This document shows positions 4,997-11,433 of a stretch of DNA of 13,101 bases, piece after piece. Source of the DNA: CAZGYE01 sp964530165. Lineage in GTDB: Bacteria; Planctomycetota; Planctomycetia; Planctomycetales; Planctomycetaceae. Below the pieces are notes generated by a model. It had not been told where the DNA came from. It made no database searches and saw only the letters and a list, made by a program, of their open reading frames with translations. The position numbers were made by a program, and so were the translations under genes. Position 1 is the first letter of the stretch. Each line of letters starts with the position of its first letter. The stretch is taken from the NCBI GenBank assembly GCA_964530165.1, contig CAZGYE010000157.1:1-13101 (forward strand), read 5' to 3'.

Positions 4997-7389
4997 GTTG
5001 GCGAAACGTCAAACTGATCTTTTGCCGCGAAGTCCGCGATCAACTGCGCGACCGCCGAACGCTGTTCATGATTGCCGTGCTGCCGTTGTTGCTGTACCCG
5101 GCGCTCGGCATCGGCATGATGCAGATGATGTCGGTCTTTCGCGAGCAGCCACGCACAGTGGTGCTACTCGGTGAAAAAAACTTGCCGGCAGAGCCGAAAC
5201 TCTCCCTGGAGTCCGAGCGGTTGCACGTCTATTCGGATGGCCCGCCCGAGAAAGACGAACCGGATCCCCAGGCAGCCGAATTGCTCGCGCAGGGGAGAAA
5301 AATTCGAGATCAACTCGCGCGGCTCACGGAAGTTGAGGCGGCCGACGACGAAGCCCGACGGACAGGCGACAGCGCACTGGCGCTGCGGTTGGACAAGGAA
5401 CTTCTCTCTCTCCGCAGCGACCTCGGAAAGATATTCGCCTCCAGCAGTATGCAGGTGCTGATTATCGTTCCCGAGGAGTTCGGCGAGAACATCCACAAGA
5501 TGGATCGGCAGATTGCCGCGAGAAAGCTCGGGGCCGGCGGCTTCACCGACTATCCGCGGCCGAAGATCGTCGAGAACAGTGCCGATGAGAAATCACACAT
5601 TGCCTACCAGCGAGTCAAAGAGGCCCTGGGCGAGTGGGAACGAAAAATACTGGCGAAGCGGCTCTTCGAGGCCGACTTACCGGTCACGCTGTCCGAACCG
5701 GTCAAGGCCGCGCCCATCGATCTGGCCTTGCAGGACCAATTCGCTGCGAGCCTGTGGAGCAAACTGTTTCCGGCCCTGCTGGTGATTATGGCCGTGACCG
5801 GCGCCTTTTATCCGGCGATCGACCTCGGCGCTGGTGAAAAAGAGCGAGGCACGATGGAAACGCTGTTGATTTGCCCCGCCTCCCGCGTCGAAATCGTGCT
5901 CGGCAAGTTCTTGACTGTGATGTCCTTCAGCATGTCGACCGCACTGTTGAACCTCGTCAGCATGGGTCTGACGGGCAAGTACATGGTGTCCGTGGCCGGA
6001 GGCGGCATGCTGCCGAAAATCGGTGACTTGTCGTTTCCACCGATCAGCTCTCTCGTTTGGATTCTCGTTCTTCTGGTTCCGTTGGCCGCTTTGTTCAGCG
6101 CGCTGTGCCTGTCGCTGGCGACGTTTGCCCGCAGCAGTAAAGAGGGGCAGTACTACCTCACCCCGCTGCTCATGGTGACGTTGGGACTGACTGTGTTTTG
6201 TCTCTCGCCTGCGGTCGAAATCACGCCGTTTTACAGCGTCATGCCGGTCGTGGGCGTCGCGCTTCTGCTGAAAGCAATGTTGCTCGCACCGGTCAGTGCA
6301 AGCTCGCTGTACCTGTACGCGATTCCGGTGCTGGTGACGAGCATCGGTTACAGCCTCTTGGCGCTGTGGTGGGCCATCGAGCAGTTCGCCCGCGAGGATG
6401 TGCTGTTCCGCGAGGCGGAACGTTTCGAACTGGGCCTCTGGATCCGCCATCTGCTCAGAGAGAAAGAACCGACGCCAAGCTTCACCGAGGCCGGCGTCTG
6501 CTTCGCGATGATTATGCTCTTGCAGTTCGGATTGATGAGATTCATGCAGCAGGCGCTCGCCGCCGCGGCGGCGACCTCTCGAGACACCATCATGATGCGG
6601 CTGTTGATGATCCAGCAACTGGCGATCATCGCCACTCCGGCATTGTTGATGGGCGTCATGCTGACAGCCAGTGTCGTCCGCACGTTTCGGCTGCGGTTTC
6701 CCGGGTGGCGAATGCTGGCCGCCGCCGCTGTGCTGCCCTTTGCAATGCATCCGTTGTCGCTGGAGCTGTCGGCCAGCTTGCAGTGGTTCTTCCCGCCCCT
6801 GCCGCAGAGTGTCATCGACGTCTTGAAGACGATGGGAGACACCGCTCATCCCTGGTGGTTTGTGTTGCTAACGTTTGCCGTCGTCCCGGCAATCTGCGAG
6901 GAAATTGCGTTCCGTGGATTTATACTCAGCGGTTTCCAGCGTACCGGCCGCGTTTGGCTGGCTGTCGGACTGTCGAGTCTGACATTCGGCGTCATGCACA
7001 TGATCCCTCAGCAGGTGTTCAACGCGACATTGCTCGGACTCGTGTTGGGATTGATCGCTGTGGGCAGCAAGAGTCTGTTTCCGTGTATCCTGTTTCACTT
7101 CGTCTACAACTCGTTGGAAATACTTCGCGGGCGGATCAGTGGGCGGATCAGTGAGGCCGCCTTGACGGGGACCACGGCCGAGTGGTTCGTCCGCATCGAG
7201 GATGGCGGAATCCGCTACCAATGGACCACCCTGGCCATTGCCGCCGTGGTTGCGATCGTCCTGCTGCGATGGCTCGTGAATCGGCGCGACGCCGAGCCGA
7301 TACCTGCAACCGGCAACGTTCCGACACCCCAATCGGACCGCCTTCCAGAGACCGGCGTCGCCGGCAAGCCGCCGATCGGCGTTTCGTAG
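4993..7389 (+). CDS. ABC-2 permease (NatB-like) fused to a CPBP intramembrane protease
   Basis: One 798-residue membrane protein combines two modules. Residues about 1-480 are an ABC-2/NatB permease: a first membrane segment at about 24-45, a long soluble stretch (about 46-245) with a helix-rich charged part at about 90-150, then AGEKERGTMETLLICPASR after the next segment and about five more hydrophobic segments. Residues about 500-750 are a CPBP (CAAX protease and bacteriocin-processing) domain with all three motifs: EEIAFR (E636, E637, R641), FGVMH (H669) and HFVYN (H702, N706). The glutamates and histidines match the proposed catalytic set, so protease activity is plausible. The last 45 or so residues are a polar, proline-rich tail. 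It starts in the ATPase stop codon. I recall similar fusions annotated in Planctomycetes; substrate and processed target are unknown. Confidence 0.9.
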   Translation: MSWRNVKLIFCREVRDQLRDRRTLFMIAVLPLLLYPALGIGMMQMMSVFREQPRTVVLLGEKNLPAEPKLSLESERLHVYSDGPPEKDEPDPQAAELLAQGRKIRDQLARLTEVEAADDEARRTGDSALALRLDKELLSLRSDLGKIFASSSMQVLIIVPEEFGENIHKMDRQIAARKLGAGGFTDYPRPKIVENSADEKSHIAYQRVKEALGEWERKILAKRLFEADLPVTLSEPVKAAPIDLALQDQFAASLWSKLFPALLVIMAVTGAFYPAIDLGAGEKERGTMETLLICPASRVEIVLGKFLTVMSFSMSTALLNLVSMGLTGKYMVSVAGGGMLPKIGDLSFPPISSLVWILVLLVPLAALFSALCLSLATFARSSKEGQYYLTPLLMVTLGLTVFCLSPAVEITPFYSVMPVVGVALLLKAMLLAPVSASSLYLYAIPVLVTSIGYSLLALWWAIEQFAREDVLFREAERFELGLWIRHLLREKEPTPSFTEAGVCFAMIMLLQFGLMRFMQQALAAAAATSRDTIMMRLLMIQQLAIIATPALLMGVMLTASVVRTFRLRFPGWRMLAAAAVLPFAMHPLSLELSASLQWFFPPLPQSVIDVLKTMGDTAHPWWFVLLTFAVVPAICEEIAFRGFILSGFQRTGRVWLAVGLSSLTFGVMHMIPQQVFNATLLGLVLGLIAVGSKSLFPCILFHFVYNSLEILRGRISGRISEAALTGTTAEWFVRIEDGGIRYQWTTLAIAAVVAIVLLRWLVNRRDAEPIPATGNVPTPQSDRLPETGVAGKPPIGVS
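7129..7152 (+). repeat. In-frame 12-bp tandem duplication within the protease domain
   Basis: GGGCGGATCAGT occurs twice in direct succession (7129-7140, 7141-7152) and encodes GRIS twice (residues 713-720), just after the H702/N706 motif. The exact identity suggests a recent slippage duplication in a loop that tolerates length change. Confidence 0.8.
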
Positions 7390-7423
7390 CCGTTCACCCG
7401 ACTGAAGCCGGCTCTATGCAACC

Positions 7424-7451
7424 GTCAATCGTCAATCGTCAATCGTCGATG
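7424..7451. repeat. 7-bp tandem repeat running into a start codon
   Basis: GTCAATC is repeated three times exactly (7424-7444), followed by GTCGATG (7445-7451), whose last three bases are the proposed ATG of the amidohydrolase. It is a second array with a 7-base period in this window, different in sequence from the one at 4168-4216. Read from the alternative ATG at 7416 it would encode QPSIVNRQSS. Confidence 0.85.
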
Positions 7452-8717
7452 CCCTCCGAGACGCTGAGCTACCGCGCCCGTTGGATCTTTCCGGTCGACG
7501 CCGAACCGATCGCCGGCGGGAGCGTCCAGATCGAAACTGGACAAATCACCGCCGTCCACGCGGGCCGTGATCCCCGGGCCGTCGATCTCGGAAACACGGC
7601 CATCATTCCGGGGCTGATCAACGCGCATACGCACCTTGAATTCAGCGATCTGGCGGAGCCGATTCGCCCGCCCCGACCGTTTGCCGACTGGATCCGCGCC
7701 GTCGTTGCCCGTCGGCGCAACCGGAGCGTCAACCCAGCCGAGACAATTTCGCGCGGTCTTCGCGAGTGCCGCCAAAACGGAACCACGTTGCTCGGCGAGA
7801 CGGCGACCGACGCTTGGCCGGCCGATGCCATTCCCGACGACAGTCCTCGCGTCGTCGTGTTCCGGGAACTGCTCGGTCTACCGGCAGATCAAACACCAGG
7901 GCAGCTTGCCATCGCACGAGAGCACTTGCAAGCCGGCGATGACCCTCTGGAGGATGACGGCGCGGACCCCATTGCGGTTCGTGGCATCAGCCCTCATGCA
8001 CCGTACAGTGTGCACCCGGACCTGTTCCATGCACTGGTCGATCTGGCTGCCGAGTTCCACGCACCGCTCGCGATCCACCTGGCAGAAACCAAGGTGGAGT
8101 TGGAGCTGCTCGAACACGGAACCGGCGAGCTTGCCAGAATGCTTGACGAGTTGGGCGTGTGGCAAAACGACGCCATCCCGCGGGAAACGAGACCGCTCGA
8201 CTATTTACGGCCGTTGGCGAAACTCGACCGGGTCCTGATCATTCACGGCAACTATCTCTCGCCCGACGAAATCGAGTTTCTCGCCCAACACTCGAACCTG
8301 GCGGTCGTTTACTGTCCGCGAACGCACGCCTACTTCGGACACAGCGAACACCCGTGGCAAGAGCTGCTGGGCCGCGGCGTCACAATCGCGCTGGGCACCG
8401 ACAGCCGAGCCTCCAATCCCGATCTCTCGCTCTGGCAAGAACTCCTCTTCCTCCGCGCCCGGCACCTGGAGGTCGATCCCGGCGTGCTGCTTTCCCTCGG
8501 CACGATCAACGGCGCCCGTGCATTAGGATTCGATCAACAGACGGGCAGCCTCACCCCCGGCAAATCCGCCGACCTGGCAGTCGTCTCCCTCCGGGCGGAG
8601 GAGAACAGCGACCCGTTCTCGCTGCTGTTCGCCGCCGGGAATCGCATCACGGCCACGATGAAAGCCGGACGTTGGATCAGCCTGTCGGACGAGCACGCCC
8701 ACGGGCCCGTTTCATGA
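7449..8717 (+). CDS. Amidohydrolase, candidate aminodeoxyfutalosine deaminase
   Basis: A 422-residue metal-dependent hydrolase of the ATZ/TRZ (chlorohydrolase, guanine and adenosine deaminase-like) group. Metal ligands are visible: H60 and H62 (AHTHLEF), H210 (IHLAET, with E213 as likely proton shuttle) and D318 (ALGTDSRASN). H183 (SPHAPYS), H266 (IHGNYL) and H293 (CPRTHAYFGH) are further active-site histidines. Deamination of a purine-like nucleoside is the usual reaction. Members of this group convert aminodeoxyfutalosine to futalosine in bacteria that use MqnE, so the nearby mqnA and mqnC make this an attractive role, but it is inferred from context. The start at 7449 (MPSETLSYRARWIFPVDAEPI) fits the family N-terminus; an in-frame ATG at 7416 would add 11 repeat-encoded residues. 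Neither has a good ribosome binding site. The gene lies 59 bp after the permease. Confidence 0.85.
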   Translation: MPSETLSYRARWIFPVDAEPIAGGSVQIETGQITAVHAGRDPRAVDLGNTAIIPGLINAHTHLEFSDLAEPIRPPRPFADWIRAVVARRRNRSVNPAETISRGLRECRQNGTTLLGETATDAWPADAIPDDSPRVVVFRELLGLPADQTPGQLAIAREHLQAGDDPLEDDGADPIAVRGISPHAPYSVHPDLFHALVDLAAEFHAPLAIHLAETKVELELLEHGTGELARMLDELGVWQNDAIPRETRPLDYLRPLAKLDRVLIIHGNYLSPDEIEFLAQHSNLAVVYCPRTHAYFGHSEHPWQELLGRGVTIALGTDSRASNPDLSLWQELLFLRARHLEVDPGVLLSLGTINGARALGFDQQTGSLTPGKSADLAVVSLRAEENSDPFSLLFAAGNRITATMKAGRWISLSDEHAHGPVS

Positions 8718-8808
8718 TTGTGTTGCTGAAGCCGCAATGGAATCATAACCTCTTACCGAGTAAAGAGTTTCGGATTTCTGAAAATTTGACCGTAAGGAAT
8801 TCGAGGCC
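8718..8808. other. AT-richer intergenic stretch, no gene seen
   Basis: The 91 bases after the amidohydrolase stop are visibly richer in A and T than the rest of the window, especially 8741-8800. There is an imperfect hairpin around CTCTTACCGAGTAAAGAG (8750-8767), but no T-tract to make it a convincing terminator. No promoter with both boxes could be supported. A change in base composition here fits the start of a decayed or rearranged segment. Confidence 0.35.
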
Positions 8809-8946
8809 GTGCGCGTCATACACTATGACGACTCAGGTTGCCATTCGATGTCGTTGGGCAACAACGAGCTGGAGGTCGAGTTGTCGATTCGCGTGCTGAA
8901 CGAGCACAATTTCTTCCGCTTACCTATCTATTTCTCTTGCCTGTAG
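8809..8946 (+). CDS. Unidentified 45-residue ORF or gene remnant
   Basis: A GTG-started frame of 45 codons that I do not recognise. It starts MRVIHYDDSGCHSMSLGNNE and runs through ELEVELSIRVLNEHNFF to end PIYFSCL. A purine motif AAGGA (8794-8798) lies 10 bases before the GTG. The frame is also open upstream to a TGA at 8779-8781. Composition is protein-like (mixed acidic and hydrophobic, no low complexity), and the TAG (8944-8946) lies inside the ribosome binding site of the next frame. It may be a short real gene or the tail of a larger gene lost by deletion. The position beside a clear pseudogene favours the remnant view. Confidence 0.25.
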   Translation: MRVIHYDDSGCHSMSLGNNELEVELSIRVLNEHNFFRLPIYFSCL

Positions 8947-8956
8947 GAGCATCATC

Positions 8957-9322
8957 ATGGCGGAGCATTTTCGCGATGCGCATGTCGGACCGCTGGACGG
9001 CACCGCGCGTCCCGGGACCATCGGCCTGCCTTTGCCCGATACTGACGTGCAGATCGTCGATGTTGCAACCGGCACGCGTACTTTGCCGCACGGAGAAGTC
9101 GGTGAACTGATCGTCCGTGGGCCGCAGGTCATGCTGGGGTATTGGAACAATCCAGACGAAACGGCCCGGCGCTTGCGCGATGGTTGGCTTTATACAGGGG
9201 ATTTCGCCACTTGCGACGGAGACTTGCCGAGAAACTTCCTGGGCAAGGTCCTCCGTCGCCGATTGCGCAAGCGCGCTGAAGCCGGCTCGTTTTGTGAACA
9301 TGCAGCAGTGGCATCGGAGTAA
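8957..9322 (+). pseudogene. Acyl-CoA synthetase (AMP-binding) remnant, N-terminus lost and internally deleted
   Basis: A 121-codon open frame made from two separated parts of an adenylate-forming enzyme. Residues about 17-69 (PGTIGLPLPDTDVQIVD, GEVGELIVRGPQVMLGYW, WLYTGDFATCD) match the region just after the A5 motif through the start of the A7/A8 region. At about residue 69 the frame jumps straight to GDLPRNFLGKVLRRRLRK, which contains the A10 lysine motif normally found near the C-terminus. The hinge and most of the C-terminal domain (about 100 residues) are therefore missing, as is everything upstream including the P-loop. Activity is not expected. An ATG at 8957 with TAGGAG at 8944-8949 could still allow translation of a 121-residue product. 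The family normally has about 500-600 residues and activates fatty acids as CoA thioesters. Confidence 0.75.
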
Positions 9323-9356
9323 GACAACCAGGAACGAGCAATTCGGAAACCGGATC

Positions 9357-9364
9357 GAGGAGGT
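9357..9364 (+). promoter_or_regulatory. Strong Shine-Dalgarno for the patatin gene
   Basis: GAGGAGGT (9357-9364) ends 8 bases before the ATG at 9373. It is close to the full anti-Shine-Dalgarno complement and clearly the strongest such site in the window, so this gene is likely well translated even though the segment before it is decayed. Confidence 0.75.
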
Positions 9365-9372
9365 AAGCCACC

Positions 9373-10266
9373 ATGACATGCGCACGAACAGCACTGGCTC
9401 TCGGAGGGGGTGGCGCCCGGGGTGTCGCACATCTGGGCGTGATTGAGGGTCTTCTGGAAGCCGGCTTCAACATCGAGCGGATTGTCGGCGTGAGCATTGG
9501 GAGTCTCGTCGGCTCGCTGTATGCCTTCGATCCGGACATTCACCGCGTTCAGGAGCAGGCGCTGGCGTATTTACTGTCACCAGAGTTTCAACGCCACCAA
9601 CAAACCCTTTGCGGAGCGCACCCTTCAACCGGCCCTGAGACGACGGGCGGCATCTTCACGTGGTATGACCGCATGAAAGACTTCCTGCACGCGAACGTCC
9701 TCTGCCAACGCATCATACGTCATCCGTCGCTATTGCCGGGTGTCGTGTTACAGGAAGTCGTCGAGCACTTGCTGCCCGATGCGGATATCGCCGATGCCAC
9801 CATCCCGCTGAGCATTGTGGCCGTAGACCTTCTCAGCGGAAAGAAGGTCATCTTGGAAAAAGGGCCTGTGCGGGACGCCGTGCGCGCGTCATCTTCATTG
9901 CCGGGCATTTTTCCACCTGTGGAACTCGACGGGATGCTGCTGTGCGACATCGGCTTGTTCAACCTGATTCCGACGACGACAACCCGGTCGTATGGAACCA
10001 ACTGCCTGGTCGCTGTGGACGTCAGCTCGCAGTTGAAGAAACTGTCTGGGTGCGAGACGGCCGTTGATGTGCTGATGCGCATGAATGACGTGGGTGAAAG
10101 CCTATTTCGAAAACATGTGAGCGCAGCGGCCGATCTCATCATCCGCCCGGACGTCTCAGGCGTGGAATGGTTTGATTTTTCGTCATCCAGGCAACTGCTC
10201 GAATTAGGGCGCACAGCAGCCCGTAGAGCGATGCCTGAACTAGCGGCGACGTGTTGCGTTCCTTGA
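9373..10266 (+). CDS. Patatin-like phospholipase
   Basis: A 297-residue serine hydrolase expected to cleave acyl chains from phospholipids or other lipids. The glycine-rich oxyanion loop GGGGARG (11-17) and the nucleophile elbow GVSIG (39-43, Ser41) are canonical. The catalytic Asp is best placed at D192 in CDIGLFNLIP, where the usual DG(G/A) reads DIG. This is a mild departure, but the following N and P positions are kept. No signal peptide is visible, so the protein is probably cytoplasmic or membrane-associated. Length is typical of the bacterial RssA/YchK-like subgroup. It follows the synthetase remnant by 50 bp in the same direction, which may be the trace of a former lipid-metabolism pair. 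It is convergent with the sugar transporter. Confidence 0.9.
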   Translation: MTCARTALALGGGGARGVAHLGVIEGLLEAGFNIERIVGVSIGSLVGSLYAFDPDIHRVQEQALAYLLSPEFQRHQQTLCGAHPSTGPETTGGIFTWYDRMKDFLHANVLCQRIIRHPSLLPGVVLQEVVEHLLPDADIADATIPLSIVAVDLLSGKKVILEKGPVRDAVRASSSLPGIFPPVELDGMLLCDIGLFNLIPTTTTRSYGTNCLVAVDVSSQLKKLSGCETAVDVLMRMNDVGESLFRKHVSAAADLIIRPDVSGVEWFDFSSSRQLLELGRTAARRAMPELAATCCVP

Positions 10267-10356
10267 AGATCAACCCGCGTACGCACAATCCACGACGTTC
10301 GCTATGTGACGAGATCAACATCGGTGCAAACGATCTGCTTGGTGCAATCGCCAAAA

Positions 10357-10388
10357 ACCAACGGTCCTCGCTGACGCTTCGGGTTGGT
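10357..10388. repeat. Inverted repeat between convergent genes, probably a dispersed element
   Basis: ACCAAC (10357-10362) and GTTGGT (10383-10388) flank a 20-nt centre containing CCTCGCTGACGCTTCGGG. Read on the minus strand the centre begins CCCGAAGCGTCAGCGAGG, which I recall as a repeated intergenic motif of planctomycetes (not checked). It lies between the ends of the patatin and permease genes, where a shared terminator would be expected, but there is no T-tract. Apart from this, 10267-10401 shows no gene. Confidence 0.45.
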
Positions 10389-10401
10389 CCCACGTGAATG
10401 A

Positions 10402-11433
10402 TCAATCGGCGAGCCGTCGCTGACGGATCTGGTCGAAGCTGACTGCGGCAATGATAATGATGCCGACGATCAGCTTCTGGTAGGCGTCTTCGATCTCCAG
10501 CGACACGCAGCCGTGCAGAATGACGGCCATAATACAAGCCCCGGAGATGGTTCCCAGAACCGATCCGCGTCCGCCGTTGAGGCTGCCGCCGCCAATGACG
10601 ACCGCAGCGATGATCTCCAGCTCTTTTCCGGCGCCCTGTGTGGGATCGCCTTCGCCGGAGAGAAGAGCAAACTGGAACAGACCCGCGACACCGACGAAAA
10701 ACCCGGCGATTGTGTAGACGGCGATGCGCGTCCGGGTGACGTTGATGCCGCAAAGCCGGGCCGTGGCTTCATTCGATCCGATGGCGAACACGTGCCGGCC
10801 GAACACGCTGTACTTCAGCAGCCCGGCAACCAGCACCGCCAGAATCACCATCACCCACACGCCGGAGGAAACCAGCAACCAGTCGGGTTCGGGATAGGGG
10901 ACCTGAAGGCCCAGAATCCAGTCGGGCGCCTTTCCGTAGGCGCGAATGGGAGTGTCGTCAGAGAGAATCCGCCCGACGCCCAGAAAAATGGTCATGGTTC
11001 CCAGGGTGATGATGAACGGCACGACACGCAGTGCGCTGATCAACGTCCCGTTGACGCACCCCGCTACACATCCTGTCAGAATTCCCGCGGTGACGGCGAC
11101 CGTGGGAGAGAAATCCGCTCGAAAAAACCACGCGGCGACCGTCGCGCACAGCGCGATGGCTGTCCCGGCCGACAGATCGATGCCCCCGGCAATGATGATC
11201 AGCGTCATGCCCAGCGCCGCAACGCCGACTTCGGACGTGTCCCGCAGGACTTTCTGGAGGCTTTCCGTGGTGGCAAACGAGGCGTTCTTGCCTTTGACCC
11301 GTGCGCGAATCTCATCGGCCGCTGCAAACACGGCGATGACGAACAACAGCGCCAAGAAAGGGCCCAACGCCGACCTGAGCAGCCGCAGTGCGACGCGTCT
11401 GTTCGTCACGGTTTCGGAGGGTTGCCGGTTCAT
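10402..11433 (-). CDS. CUT2-family sugar ABC transporter permease, RbsC-like
   Basis: The membrane channel subunit of a ribose-type sugar importer. The 343 residues form about ten hydrophobic segments. They include the family motif GGIDLSAG (83-90), the ATPase-coupling segment GSNEATARLCGI (219-230) and the signature KELEIIAAVVIGGGSLNGG near the C-terminus (270-288). The ATG at 11433 overlaps the ATPase stop as ATGA (11433-11430), so translation is coupled. An upstream in-frame ATG at 11538 would only add 35 Arg-rich residues read through the ATPase gene in another frame, so I rejected it. Family members carry ribose, xylose, galactose, inositol or autoinducer-2; sequence alone does not tell which. 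The 49 residues after the start are somewhat long and basic. Confidence 0.92.
   Translation of the reverse strand: MNRQPSETVTNRRVALRLLRSALGPFLALLFVIAVFAAADEIRARVKGKNASFATTESLQKVLRDTSEVGVAALGMTLIIIAGGIDLSAGTAIALCATVAAWFFRADFSPTVAVTAGILTGCVAGCVNGTLISALRVVPFIITLGTMTIFLGVGRILSDDTPIRAYGKAPDWILGLQVPYPEPDWLLVSSGVWVMVILAVLVAGLLKYSVFGRHVFAIGSNEATARLCGINVTRTRIAVYTIAGFFVGVAGLFQFALLSGEGDPTQGAGKELEIIAAVVIGGGSLNGGRGSVLGTISGACIMAVILHGCVSLEIEDAYQKLIVGIIIIAAVSFDQIRQRRLAD

Noticed and set aside
5677..6849. Long minus-strand frame inside the permease/protease gene
   Set aside because: The translation is dominated by Gln, His, Arg and Glu, as expected from antisense reading of membrane segments; no domain is recognisable.
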